Shown: positions 6,122 through 14,390 of the stretch, one piece after another
Layout of the letters: every line of letters starts with the position of its first letter
How positions within the stretch are numbered: position 1 is the stretch's first letter
NCBI GenBank assembly: GCA_910585445.1
Contig: CAJUEK010000048.1
Location: forward strand, 1 to 17,145
DNA: 17,145 bases
Reading direction: 5' to 3'
Source of the DNA: an uncultured Bacteroidales bacterium
GTDB taxonomy: Bacteria; Bacteroidota; Bacteroidia; Bacteroidales; UBA932
Position numbers and translations under genes: made by a program
The notes under the pieces: generated by a model
What the model was told of the DNA's origin: nothing
Database searches by the model: none
The model's input: the letters and a program-made list of their open reading frames with translations, nothing else

Positions 6122-6879
6122 AGAGACTTGAAGGAAATGTCACCATAATAACTGGTGGCGGAAAAGGAATCGGCTACGGGCTTGCCCAGGCGTTTGCGGC
6201 TGAAGGCTCTAATCTCGTGATTACGGGCAGGACAGAATCAAGGCTGAAAGCAGCAAAGGAAAAGCTTGAAAAAGAGTACAATGTGCAAGTGCTTCCTGTA
6301 ACAGCAGACGGCGCGGATGAAAATGCCATCAAGAATGTCGTGGCAAAGACCATAGAGCATTTCGGAAAGATTGACACACTCATAAACAATGCGCAGGTTT
6401 CCAAGTCCGGACTTCCGCTTGTCGAGCACACAAAGGAGGACTTCGACCTTGCCATCAACTCGGGACTGTATGCCGCGTTCTTCTATATGCGTGAGTGCTT
6501 CCCGTATCTCAAGGAAAGCAAAGGCTCCGTAATCAATTTCGCATCCGGAGCAGGCCTGTTCGGCAAGCTGGGCCAGTCCTCGTATGCAGCAGCCAAGGAA
6601 GGCATAAGGGGCATGTCAAGGGTAGCCGCAGCCGAATGGGGTCCTGACGGTGTCCGTGTAAATGTAGTATGCCCGCTCGCAATGACAGAAAGCCTCATGG
6701 AGTGGAAAGAAAACTATCCGGAACTATATGCAAAGACGATACAGGGCATTCCTCTGGGTCATTTTGCAGACCCTAAGGAAGACATCGGAAAGGTATGCGT
6801 GTTCCTTGCATCGGATGACGCCTCATACGTCACAGGCGAGACCATCACCCTCCAGGGAGGAAGCGGCCTGAGACCGTAA
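6118..6879 (+). CDS. Short-chain dehydrogenase/reductase (classical SDR, FabG-like)
   Basis: This 253-residue NAD(P)-dependent oxidoreductase has the standard classical SDR length. The Rossmann nucleotide motif TGGGKGIG is at 12-19 and the catalytic serine is S143 (FASGAG). Y156 and K160 lie in SSYAAAK, and the C-terminal signature reads VTGETITLQGG. R38 after the second strand (ITGRTE) favours NADP(H), although this is a soft indicator. The usual NNAG reads NNAQ at 90-93, a change next to the cofactor site. The substrate cannot be named; FabG-type ketoacyl reductases and sugar or alcohol dehydrogenases share these motifs. The ATG overlaps the stop of the upstream 42-residue membrane protein by ATGA. 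The gene converges on lpd with 44 bp between the two stops. Confidence 0.9.
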   Translation: MKRLEGNVTIITGGGKGIGYGLAQAFAAEGSNLVITGRTESRLKAAKEKLEKEYNVQVLPVTADGADENAIKNVVAKTIEHFGKIDTLINNAQVSKSGLPLVEHTKEDFDLAINSGLYAAFFYMRECFPYLKESKGSVINFASGAGLFGKLGQSSYAAAKEGIRGMSRVAAAEWGPDGVRVNVVCPLAMTESLMEWKENYPELYAKTIQGIPLGHFADPKEDIGKVCVFLASDDASYVTGETITLQGGSGLRP

Positions 6880-6923
6880 AGATAATCAGACAGGCACAAA
6901 TCAGGGACACAGGCTCCGCGCCC

Positions 6924-8285
6924 TCAGGCATGCAATGCACTCTGCAGCACTTCCGAAAGTGTAGGATGGGCATGTATAACATCACGAACCTGCCCGACAG
7001 TGGCACCGCATGTGATGAGGGCGCACATTTCCTGAACAATATCGGCGGAATGCGCTCCGAAAAGGTGGCAGCCCAAAATCTTCTCCTGATCATCGTCAGA
7101 CACGATGATTTTGCAGAATCCTTCAGGCTCACCCATAGCGACCGCCTTGCCGTTAGCCCTGAAAAACGACTTCAGGCATCTGAATGCTATTCCGTCAGCC
7201 TTGCAATCCTCTTCCGTCTTGCCGACACATGCAGCCTCGGGAACTGTGAACACCGCTGACGGAATCACAGACAGGTTGATTCCATTTTCCTGCCCCATGA
7301 TGTGGTCCAACGCCACAACTCCCTGAAAGACTGCCGCATGGGCAAGCATCATGATACCGTTTACATCGCCTATAGCATAGATGTGCGGCACATTCGTCTG
7401 CATAGATCCGTTGACTGCAATCCCTTTAGGAGTATAGATGACACCTGCCGCCTCAAGATTCAGCGAAGAGACGGCAGGCTTTCTTCCGACAGCCATCAGC
7501 ACCTTGTCAGCAACAACTGTTTCCTCACAACCCTTGCGCAAAAACGAGACTTCATATTCCTCACCATTGCCGAAGTTCCGTATTCCGGTCACCTGAGACT
7601 GGACATTTATCACGATTCCTTTCCGGCCAAAACTCTGTCTCAGACGTTTGGAAAGGTCGGAATCGAAACGCGGCAGAATATCCTTGCAATACTCAAGCAC
7701 GGTGACCTCGCTGCCGAAACTGTTGAATATGGAAGCGAATTCAAGCCCTATTACACCTCCACCGATGACGCAGAGCCTGTGTGGCACTTCCTCTGAATCA
7801 AGAATTTCACGCGAAGTCAGCACACCAGGAAGATCAGCCCCGGGAACAGGAAGGGAAGCCGGGACGGAACCTGTCGCCATTATCATATAATCTGCCGTAA
7901 ACTCCTTCACCTCCCCGTCCGAATCAACACAGACAGTATCGGCAGCCTTGAAATATGCCCTGCCGCGTACAAAATTTATCATCTTATGCGCAAGCAGCCC
8001 TTCCACACCGGAACGTAGCTGCTGCACGACGGCATTCTTCCTCTCAACTACAGATTTGAAATCAAAGCTGTACGCAACATCATGAAAGCCGAAAGCAGAT
8101 GCCCCGCGAATCTCATCCATAACCCGTGCATTGCGGCAAAATGCCTTTGTCGGAATGCATCCCTCATTCAGACATGTCCCGCCTACAGGCCCGCTCTCAA
8201 TCAGAGTAACCTCCACTCCCCTTTTTGCAGCCAGAAGGGCGGTCTCATAACCGCCCGGTCCGGCTCCTATTATGATTATCCTCAT
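6924..8285 (-). CDS. lpdA: Dihydrolipoamide dehydrogenase (glycine cleavage L protein)
   Basis: This 453-residue flavoenzyme reoxidises dihydrolipoyl-GcvH with NAD+. The FAD-binding motif GAGPGGYETALLAAKRG starts at residue 7. The redox disulfide is C38/C43 in GGTCLNEGCIPTK. The NAD-binding motif IGGGVIGLEFASIF is in the middle, and the second FAD motif reads YAIGDV. The active-site base pair at the C-terminus is H440 and E445 in HAHPTLSEVL, supplied to the other subunit of the dimer. Length is normal. It is the last gene of the leftward lplA-gcvTH-gcvPA-gcvPB-lpd operon, 60 bp after gcvPB, so this copy is probably dedicated to glycine cleavage. A role in 2-oxoacid dehydrogenase complexes is possible if no other copy exists. 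Confidence 0.97.
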   Translation of the reverse strand: MRIIIIGAGPGGYETALLAAKRGVEVTLIESGPVGGTCLNEGCIPTKAFCRNARVMDEIRGASAFGFHDVAYSFDFKSVVERKNAVVQQLRSGVEGLLAHKMINFVRGRAYFKAADTVCVDSDGEVKEFTADYMIMATGSVPASLPVPGADLPGVLTSREILDSEEVPHRLCVIGGGVIGLEFASIFNSFGSEVTVLEYCKDILPRFDSDLSKRLRQSFGRKGIVINVQSQVTGIRNFGNGEEYEVSFLRKGCEETVVADKVLMAVGRKPAVSSLNLEAAGVIYTPKGIAVNGSMQTNVPHIYAIGDVNGIMMLAHAAVFQGVVALDHIMGQENGINLSVIPSAVFTVPEAACVGKTEEDCKADGIAFRCLKSFFRANGKAVAMGEPEGFCKIIVSDDDQEKILGCHLFGAHSADIVQEMCALITCGATVGQVRDVIHAHPTLSEVLQSALHA

Positions 8286-8345
8286 ATTGTCATGATTATC
8301 TTGCCTCCAAAAGGCGGCATGAATACAAGTACATCCAAAGTCACC

Positions 8346-9836
8346 TTATCGTCCTGCAGCCAATCCGGCATCAGTCAAGGCCCTATATGTCAGCACCGGA
8401 CGCCTGGCCGCAGTAACCTCATCGAGTCTCCTTACCGGCGTGCCATGCGGAGCAGACTTCAGAGCCTGAGCGTCAGACACGGCCTCGCCTGCAATTTTCC
8501 TCATCACCTCAATGAACCCGTCCAAAGTCTCCTTTGACTCGGTCTCGGTCGGCTCAATCATTATTGACTGATGGAAAAGAAGAGGAAAATATATCGTCGG
8601 AGCATGATATCCGTAATCAAGCAGCCTTTTTGCAATGTCCAGGGTAGTAACTCCGGAAGACTGGTCAGCAAGCCCGTCAAAAACAAACTCATGCTTGCAT
8701 ACGCCTTCAACCGGCAGTCTGAAACAGTCCTTGAGAGACTCCTTTATATAATTGGCGCCAAGCACGGCAAGCGGACCGGCCATCTTTATGTTCTGCTTTC
8801 CGAGCGCAAGAACATATGAATAGGCACGCAGAAGCACACCGAAATTGCCCATAAAGCCTGAAACCCTTCCACATGACGCATCATCCGCACCTTGTCCCCC
8901 GTCAACATGAAGAACACCGTCCTCACACTCGCACACTCTCGGCACAGGAAGATGTGGCACAAGATGAGCCGCCACCCCGACAGGACCGGACCCAGGCCCT
9001 CCTCCGCCATGAGGAGTGGAGAATGTCTTGTGCAGGTTCAGATGCATTACATCAAATCCCATATCTCCCGGACGCACTGTCCCGAGCAGAGGGTTCATAT
9101 TTGCCCCGTCATAATACAGGAGTCCTCCGCACTCGTGCACCAAAGATGCGATTTCCTTTATGTCCTTCTCAAAAAGCCCGAGCGTATTCGGATTGGTCAT
9201 CATGATGCCGGCAACCGTATCATCCAGAAGCGGCTTCAAGTCCGCCACATCCACAAGACCGGAACTGTTGGACTTCACCTGCACGACCTCCAGGCCACAG
9301 ACTGCCGCAGATGCCGGATTAGTCCCATGGGCACTGTCCGGAACAATTATGCGTGTACGCCTGAAGTCCCCGCGGCTATTATGGTAGCTGCGGATTATCA
9401 TCAGCCCTGTAAGCTCCCCGTGCGCACCGGCAAATGGAGCGAGAGTGAAACCTGCCATTCCTGTGATTTCCGACAGGGCACGTGCCAAATCACGATAAAG
9501 CATGAGTGCACCCTGCACCGAAGAAGCAGGCTGAAGAGGATGCAGACCGGAAAACTCCTGCATAGAGGCAATCTCCTCATTAATCTTCGGATTATACTTC
9601 ATCGTACAGCTTCCCAATGGATAAAAACCGGAATCCACTCCGAAGTTCATCTGCGACAGGTTGGTATAGTGCCTTACAACATCAGGCTCGCTCACCTGCG
9701 GAAGACAAGGCCCGGATGAGCGCCTCAGGCTCTGCGGCAATTCCTCCAAAGTCCTGCCCCATGTGTTCCGGGGCAATGAATATCCTTTGCGTCCCTCTTT
9801 GGAAAGCTCAAAAATCAGTTTGTCATAATACTTCAT
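8346..9836 (-). CDS. gcvPB: Glycine decarboxylase P protein, subunit 2
   Basis: This 496-residue subunit carries the pyridoxal phosphate of the two-subunit P protein, which decarboxylates glycine and passes the aminomethyl group to lipoyl-GcvH. The PLP lysine is K270 in HLNLHKTFSTPHGGGGPG. Other conserved blocks are YPLGSCTMKYNPK (72-84), PFAGAHGELTG (134-144), DSAHGTNPASA (167-177) and YYDGANMNPLLG (241-252). The start at 9836 (MKYYDKLIFELS) is the usual N-terminus; a longer frame reaches back into gcvPA without support. The gene overlaps the end of gcvPA by 14 nt, implying translational coupling of the two subunits in equal amounts. A cysteine- and acidic-rich loop at about 301-320 (ECEDGVLHVDGGQGADD) is less typical but lies in a variable region. 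Confidence 0.97.
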   Translation of the reverse strand: MKYYDKLIFELSKEGRKGYSLPRNTWGRTLEELPQSLRRSSGPCLPQVSEPDVVRHYTNLSQMNFGVDSGFYPLGSCTMKYNPKINEEIASMQEFSGLHPLQPASSVQGALMLYRDLARALSEITGMAGFTLAPFAGAHGELTGLMIIRSYHNSRGDFRRTRIIVPDSAHGTNPASAAVCGLEVVQVKSNSSGLVDVADLKPLLDDTVAGIMMTNPNTLGLFEKDIKEIASLVHECGGLLYYDGANMNPLLGTVRPGDMGFDVMHLNLHKTFSTPHGGGGPGSGPVGVAAHLVPHLPVPRVCECEDGVLHVDGGQGADDASCGRVSGFMGNFGVLLRAYSYVLALGKQNIKMAGPLAVLGANYIKESLKDCFRLPVEGVCKHEFVFDGLADQSSGVTTLDIAKRLLDYGYHAPTIYFPLLFHQSIMIEPTETESKETLDGFIEVMRKIAGEAVSDAQALKSAPHGTPVRRLDEVTAARRPVLTYRALTDAGLAAGR

Positions 9837-11160
9837 ACAAGACGGATTTAAGATGTTCCACAACCCTGTCAAGTTCCTCCTTGGCAACCTTTTCCGTTAC
9901 ACAGAAATTCACAAGCAAATCCCCCACCTCAACAGCTCCGAACACTCCGATGTCAAGCAAAGCCTTCTGCAGCGAATCCACAGGCACCTTTGCCCGCAAA
10001 GTGAACTCTTTCAGGAAAGGCTTGCCGAAAGCATCCTCAAAAAGACCGGTATCAACAAGGGCATCATGCAGATAATGGGCACCGCCATAAGAGAGCGCGT
10101 TTGCCTCACGCAGTCCTTCCGGTCCCATAAGCGACATATAGACCGTAGCATATAAAGCCATCAAAGACTGGTTCGAACAAATGTTGCTCGTAGCTTTCTC
10201 CCGGCGTATATGCTGTTCCCTGGCTTGCAGTGTGAGCACAAAAGCACGTTTGCCGTCCACATCGGAAGTCGCTCCGACTATACGTCCAGGCAGTTTTCTC
10301 ACAAATTCCTGCCGGCATGCAAGGAAGCCCGCATAAGGCCCTCCGAAACACAAAGGCATGCCGAGACTCTGGGCATCACCGCACACGATGTCTGCGCCCC
10401 ACTCTCCCGGTGTCTTTATGACCGCAAGCGACGAAGGGTCCGAATATACCATCAGCAGAGCCTTGTGCGAATGCACCTCGTCCGCAAAACCGTCAAGATT
10501 CTCAATGATGCCATATCTGTTGATTCCCGGAACGAGAACTCCGGCCACGTCTTCTCCTGAAAGCCCCTCCTTCATCGCCTCCGCCGACGTCACGCCAACG
10601 CAACAAGGTATGAAGCCCAACTCTATGCCGTTATATGACGCATAGGTCTTCACTACATCAACTACCTGCGGCAACAACCCTTCCGAAACGAGCACCTTTG
10701 TCTTTTTCTTTGCGCAAGACACAGCCATAATGACAGCCTCCGCAGCGGATGTCGCGCCGTCATACATTGAAGCATTCGCGCAATCCATGCCCGTAAGCTC
10801 GGCAATCATGCTCTGGAACTCGAAAATATAGCGCAGAGTACCCTGCGAGACTTCCGGCTGATAAGGAGTATATGCAGTCTGGAACTCAGAACGCGATATG
10901 ACAGAAGAAGCTACGGAAGGAGAATAATGGTCATATGCCCCGAGACCGCACAGACAGAGCAGTTTACTGTTGCGCGAAGCCAGGCCGCTGAAATACCGCC
11001 TTATCTCCAATTCCGACATGGCATCAGGAAGAGAGTATTCCTTCCCGTACATGACATCAGCCGGAACATCCGAATACAGGTCCTCAAGGCGTCCCGCTCC
11101 GACACGTTCCAGCATCAGCCTTATATCCTCATCAGTATGAGGAAAATATGCAAAGCCCAT
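9823..11160 (-). CDS. gcvPA: Glycine decarboxylase P protein, subunit 1
   Basis: This 445-residue protein is the non-PLP-binding half of the split P protein and pairs with GcvPB. It starts MGFAYFPHTDEDIRLML, the normal N-terminus. Upstream in-frame codons lie inside gcvH and were not used. Conserved blocks are LGAYDHYSPSV, YTPYQPEVSQGTLRYIFEFQ, ANASMYDGATSAAEA and the RREKATSNICSNQ segment. Length matches the family (about 440-450). It begins 4 nt after the gcvH stop and ends 14 nt inside gcvPB, so it is in the middle of a tightly packed operon. No frameshift or missing block is seen. Confidence 0.97.
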   Translation of the reverse strand: MGFAYFPHTDEDIRLMLERVGAGRLEDLYSDVPADVMYGKEYSLPDAMSELEIRRYFSGLASRNSKLLCLCGLGAYDHYSPSVASSVISRSEFQTAYTPYQPEVSQGTLRYIFEFQSMIAELTGMDCANASMYDGATSAAEAVIMAVSCAKKKTKVLVSEGLLPQVVDVVKTYASYNGIELGFIPCCVGVTSAEAMKEGLSGEDVAGVLVPGINRYGIIENLDGFADEVHSHKALLMVYSDPSSLAVIKTPGEWGADIVCGDAQSLGMPLCFGGPYAGFLACRQEFVRKLPGRIVGATSDVDGKRAFVLTLQAREQHIRREKATSNICSNQSLMALYATVYMSLMGPEGLREANALSYGGAHYLHDALVDTGLFEDAFGKPFLKEFTLRAKVPVDSLQKALLDIGVFGAVEVGDLLVNFCVTEKVAKEELDRVVEHLKSVLYEVL

Positions 11161-11164
11161 ATTG

Positions 11165-11548
11165 CTACAGCTTATTGCACATCTCCACGTATGCGGCGGC
11201 ATCCATCAGCTCATCCACATGCGAAGAAGCGTCTAATTCCACCTTGATGATCCAGTTTGCAAACGCATCCTGATTCAGAAGCTCAGGAGCATCGACAAGC
11301 TCCTCATTTATCTGTGACACGACACCTGAAACAGGGCAATAAAGGTTGCTTGCAGCCTTTACGCTCTCCACGGCGCCGAACTCTTCACCTTTGGCGAACT
11401 CTTCACCTTCATCCGGCATTTCCACATAAGAAATGGCACCGAGAGCCTGCTGGGCATAATCAGTAATGCCAATGTAAGCATAACCACCATCTACTCTCAC
11501 CCATTCATGTGACTCACTGTAAAGGAGTCCTTCTACAATCTTTGCCAT
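11165..11548 (-). CDS. gcvH: Glycine cleavage system H protein
   Basis: This 127-residue lipoyl carrier shuttles the aminomethyl group between P, T and L proteins. The lipoylation site is K64 in ESVKAASNLYCPVSG, between the two lipoyl-domain halves, and HEWVRV near residue 14 is the family signature. Length is normal. It lies 5 nt after gcvT and 4 nt before gcvPA. K64 is the expected target of the lipoate ligase encoded first in the same operon. Confidence 0.98.
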   Translation of the reverse strand: MAKIVEGLLYSESHEWVRVDGGYAYIGITDYAQQALGAISYVEMPDEGEEFAKGEEFGAVESVKAASNLYCPVSGVVSQINEELVDAPELLNQDAFANWIIKVELDASSHVDELMDAAAYVEMCNKL

Positions 11549-11553
11549 AATCT

Positions 11554-12657
11554 TTATTTTTTATAATTAGTTGTGTAAAAACGTTTTTTGCATACCGTGC
11601 CCGGAAACGTCCGCTTGCGTATCCGGATTTCAACCTGGGCATCCAGTGACGCATATTCTTTCCCGACCATGGCGACACATACGCTCCTGTCCGTGGAGAT
11701 TGACCTGTATCCGGTCGTGACGACACCGACCTGCACGCCTGCCACCTCAACCGGATAGCCTGCACGCGGCACGGCCCTGTCCTGAATCTCAATTCCCACT
11801 ATCCTGCGCTGCAATCCGGCCTCTTTCTGTGCAAGCAGAGCCTCGCGTCCGATGAAATCACCCTTGTCAAACTTCACGAACATGCCAAGCCCGGCCTCCA
11901 GAGGAGTTATAGACTCGCTCAATTCATGTCCGTACAGCGGCAACCCGGCCTCAAAACGGAGAGTATCACGGCATCCCAGACCGCAAGGCATGACTCCCGC
12001 ATCAAGCAGTGCATCCCATATCCCGCATATCGCCTCCGGAGAACAATAGATTTCAAAGCCGTCCTCTCCGGTATATCCTGTCCTGCTGACAATCATTTCT
12101 GAACCTTTCCACTGCGTCCGCAAATAAGTATAGAATGCAAGGTCTGCGGCATCATGAATGCCAAGCACTTCAGTCATGAGCCTCTCCGCCGAAGGGCCCT
12201 GAAGGGCAATCTCGCCCCACTGGGCGGAGCAATTCCTGATGTCCACGTCATAGCCTTCCGCCTGCGCGCATATCCATTCATAATCCTTGTCCGTATTTGA
12301 GGCGTTCACCACGAGGAAAAAGCTGTCATTTTCAAACTCCTTATATACAAGAAGGTCATCGACAGTGCCTCCGTCGGGATAAAGCATCATACCGTACAAT
12401 ATCTTCCCGCAAGTAATCCCCGAGACGTCATTGGTAAAAATGAAGTTCACGAATTTTTCCGCATCTGGCCCGCACACGGTTATCTCACCCATATGGGACA
12501 CGTCAAACATTCCGGCATCATTCCTTACCGCATTGTGCTCGTCAATTATGGACGAATATTGTATAGGCATAATAAAGCCGCCGAAAGGGCTCATCTGAGC
12601 TCCGAGGGCAACATGCCTGTCATGAAGACAGGTCTTGAGAAGTTCTTCCTTTTCCAT
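11554..12657 (-). CDS. gcvT: Aminomethyltransferase (glycine cleavage T protein)
   Basis: This 367-residue enzyme takes the aminomethyl group from GcvH to tetrahydrofolate, giving 5,10-methylene-THF and ammonia. The motifs PFGGFIMPIQY (24-34), DVSHMGEI (52-59) and GTVDDLLVY (97-105) are present, with D101 the catalytic aspartate. The ETPLYGHE-like segment reads AGLPLYGHELSE, and the C-terminal domain ends with the usual barrel segment. Length is normal. The start MEKEELLKTCLHDRH lies 19 nt after lplA. It is the second gene of the leftward operon. Confidence 0.97.
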   Translation of the reverse strand: MEKEELLKTCLHDRHVALGAQMSPFGGFIMPIQYSSIIDEHNAVRNDAGMFDVSHMGEITVCGPDAEKFVNFIFTNDVSGITCGKILYGMMLYPDGGTVDDLLVYKEFENDSFFLVVNASNTDKDYEWICAQAEGYDVDIRNCSAQWGEIALQGPSAERLMTEVLGIHDAADLAFYTYLRTQWKGSEMIVSRTGYTGEDGFEIYCSPEAICGIWDALLDAGVMPCGLGCRDTLRFEAGLPLYGHELSESITPLEAGLGMFVKFDKGDFIGREALLAQKEAGLQRRIVGIEIQDRAVPRAGYPVEVAGVQVGVVTTGYRSISTDRSVCVAMVGKEYASLDAQVEIRIRKRTFPGTVCKKRFYTTNYKK

Positions 12658-12676
12658 ATCGAGTCATAATGTTCTT

Positions 12677-13411
12677 CTATTCCTGACGCGGGGAACGTCC
12701 TGCTATGAAATCCGGGTCAAGATATCCTTTTTCGATTTCGCATATCCGGTCCACCTGCCCACGGGTCAGCATGATGGTCCCGCTGCAGAAATGCTCCACG
12801 AGAGAGTCCATAAGGTCTTCCATGCAATGTATTCCTTTCATGCAGGAAGAATATTCCGTCAGATTCGCCACGCGCTGCCTTACGGAGCTGATTCCATGAC
12901 GCCCGAGCTTTTCAACCGGAGGCCTCAGGGCATCCCGCATGGCATCAAGGTCAGCATCATAGAGAAGCGTCCCGTGCACTATGCTTTTCTCCGGAAGCAT
13001 CTGAAGGGCATTGCCGGAGACCTTGCGCCCTTCAACAAGTATGTCGTTTCTCCCTGATAGCGAGGAATCAAGTCCCAGGCTCCCCAAAAAAGAATTCAGA
13101 TGCAAAAGATAGCTCCCGAACGCATCCGCAGTGCCATGTATCCCCGTAACGGCGGATATCATCAGATTTCCCTTGTCCGCATATACACATCCTCCCCCGC
13201 TCTTGCGGCGATAAACCTGCACTCCGTTTTCCGCACAATAGCCAGTGTCAACCTCGTCCTCAAGCGACTGGTTGCGCCCGATTATCACAGTCGGTGCCAC
13301 ACGCCACAGAAAAAAGGCGTCCTCACATATGTTCCTCGCCACAAATTCCTCCATGGCAAGGTAGAAGACCAGCCTCCTGTCACCCTCTTCCGGCAAAATG
13401 ATGTGCTTCAT
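12677..13411 (-). CDS. lplA: Lipoate-protein ligase, short form
   Basis: This 244-residue enzyme uses ATP to activate lipoate and attach it to the lysine of lipoyl domains, here most likely GcvH. Diagnostic motifs are VIIGRNQ (42-48), RRKSGGGCVY (68-77), GRNDILVEGRKVSGNA with catalytic K130, and HGTLLYDADL (146-155). E. coli LplA is near 340 residues; this protein keeps the catalytic domain and lacks most of the C-terminal accessory domain, as do many Bacteroidota homologues. It is the first gene of the glycine cleavage operon, so lipoylation capacity is made together with its substrate. The region upstream has no convincing TAnnTTTG box on the leftward strand and I see no recognisable riboswitch. 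An octanoyltransferase role is less likely given the RRKSGGG and GRK motifs. Confidence 0.9.
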   Translation of the reverse strand: MKHIILPEEGDRRLVFYLAMEEFVARNICEDAFFLWRVAPTVIIGRNQSLEDEVDTGYCAENGVQVYRRKSGGGCVYADKGNLMISAVTGIHGTADAFGSYLLHLNSFLGSLGLDSSLSGRNDILVEGRKVSGNALQMLPEKSIVHGTLLYDADLDAMRDALRPPVEKLGRHGISSVRQRVANLTEYSSCMKGIHCMEDLMDSLVEHFCSGTIMLTRGQVDRICEIEKGYLDPDFIAGRSPRQE

Positions 13412-13616
13412 GCTCAGAAAATATTTCCGTTATAGTCTTAGTGTGTCAGCGGCCCAAAAGGTTGCCCCTGAGCCGTATAAATTTCCCCAAATTTAAGAAA
13501 AAGACCGGAATTCCAATATCCGGAGGAATGTTTTTCATATATTTTTCAGGCATCGTCACCCGCGCGGCATCATATATGCCATTCCGTGGACAGACAATGC
13601 ATAAAAGATTCATATT

Positions 13617-14111
13617 ATGGGACAAGTAAATGTTAAAAAGGCTGCAGGCAGCCACAACTCCCTGACAATGAGGAGCATTTTTAATTTCCTGACAAAGCAG
13701 GGATATAATCCTACATACGAGAGCACATACATTCTTTTTGAACTCGACGAAAATTCAGCCGTTGTCGAATATGAGGACGGGATACTTTCCATAAGGCTGT
13801 TCTTCACTATAGATGAGGAGGCATACGGCCTTTTCCTCGAGGCGTCCAATGCGGCCATGATGGAGTCGTTCATAGTCAAGCCTACGGTTCTGGATGACAT
13901 GAAAAGCATCATGTTCAGCTGCGAAATGATGTGCGACACCCCGGGCGAATTCAAGAAATTCTTTCCGCGCGGCGTGGAACTGCTGAATGAGTCCCTGTAC
14001 ATGCACAAAGAAGAGATAAAGAAACTGATAGCTTCCGGAAAAGACCTTGCCGTCCAATCCCCGGACGAACAGTACGCCGCACTTCCTGAACGCAGAAAGC
14101 TGGTATCATAG
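13617..14111 (+). CDS. Conserved-looking protein of unknown function
   Basis: I do not recognise this 164-residue soluble protein. It has no signal peptide or membrane helix. The middle part alternates strands and helices (SIFNFLTKQGYNP, then STYILFELDE, then GILSIRLFFTIDEEAYGLFLEASN), which recalls the YbjN / type III chaperone-like fold, but this is a weak impression. The C-terminus is helical and charged (LLNESLYMHKEEIKKLIASG). The ATG at 13617 gives a short basic tail before the first helix; an alternative ATG at 13668 (MRSIFNF) would begin right at the folded part. It is transcribed alone, divergent from the glycine cleavage operon, and ends at a strong terminator. Its base and codon use match the neighbouring core genes. 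Confidence 0.75.
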   Translation: MGQVNVKKAAGSHNSLTMRSIFNFLTKQGYNPTYESTYILFELDENSAVVEYEDGILSIRLFFTIDEEAYGLFLEASNAAMMESFIVKPTVLDDMKSIMFSCEMMCDTPGEFKKFFPRGVELLNESLYMHKEEIKKLIASGKDLAVQSPDEQYAALPERRKLVS

Positions 14112-14134
14112 CTTCCATGGCATACAAAACGGAT

Positions 14135-14181
14135 GAGGGTGAGCAAAAATTTACTTTTGGTCACCCTCAATCGTTTTTCTT
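14135..14181 (+). terminator. Intrinsic terminator after the unknown-function gene
   Basis: GAGGGTGA (14135-14142) pairs with TCACCCTC (14161-14168). Past a G-G mismatch, CAAAA (14144-14148) pairs with TTTTG (14155-14159), leaving a 6-nt loop. The T-rich run TTTTTCTTT follows on the rightward strand. The remaining stretch up to the SusC promoter holds only small imperfect palindromes, for example ACACCTTT/AAAGGGTGT at 14263-14279 with one bulged G. Confidence 0.85.
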
Positions 14182-14361
14182 TGAAAACTGACCAAATCAA
14201 CACCGAAAATTATCGTTTACCGCCCGCCACCAAAAGCCACCGGGCTATTTTGTTATTCGCTCACACCTTTAAAGGGTGTTCCGGACCTCCTGCCCGGCCG
14301 TATAGTGTTTTTTTTAGCCGGTCCCATTTGCATAAATCATTAAGATATTGATTTTTATGCA

Positions 14362-14369
14362 TATCTTTG
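14362..14369 (+). promoter_or_regulatory. -7 box TATCTTTG for the SusC-like gene
   Basis: TATCTTTG matches TAnnTTTG exactly and ends 21 bp before the ATG at 14391. It shows that the in-frame TTG at 14367 lies inside the promoter and cannot be the start. The DNA just upstream is strongly AT-rich. Confidence 0.6.
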
Positions 14370-14390
14370 CGGCATAAACTGCATTTTACT

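Noticed and set aside
7302..7796. 164-codon rightward ORF inside lpd
   Set aside because: It is antisense to the FAD/NAD-binding parts of dihydrolipoamide dehydrogenase and has no motif of its own.
8892..9719. 275-codon rightward ORF inside gcvPB
   Set aside because: The opposite strand carries all conserved glycine decarboxylase motifs through this region, and the rightward translation is rich in H, R and C with no recognisable motif.
11161..11202. Longer gcvPA frame starting inside gcvH
   Set aside because: The extra residues are a frame-shifted reading of the gcvH end; family proteins start at MGFAYFPHT or equivalent.
13412..13616. Promoter or glycine riboswitch for the leftward operon
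   Set aside because: I looked for TAnnTTTG on the leftward strand and for paired glycine-aptamer-like stems in the divergent region and found neither convincingly; only a small CCGGA/TCCGG palindrome at 13505-13523 stands out.
13610..14203. 197-codon leftward ORF opposite the unknown-function gene
   Set aside because: It is antisense to the 13617-14111 gene, crosses the strong terminator and is rich in serine and cysteine runs typical of a shadow frame. The rightward frame has better codon use and more protein-like strand/helix patterning.
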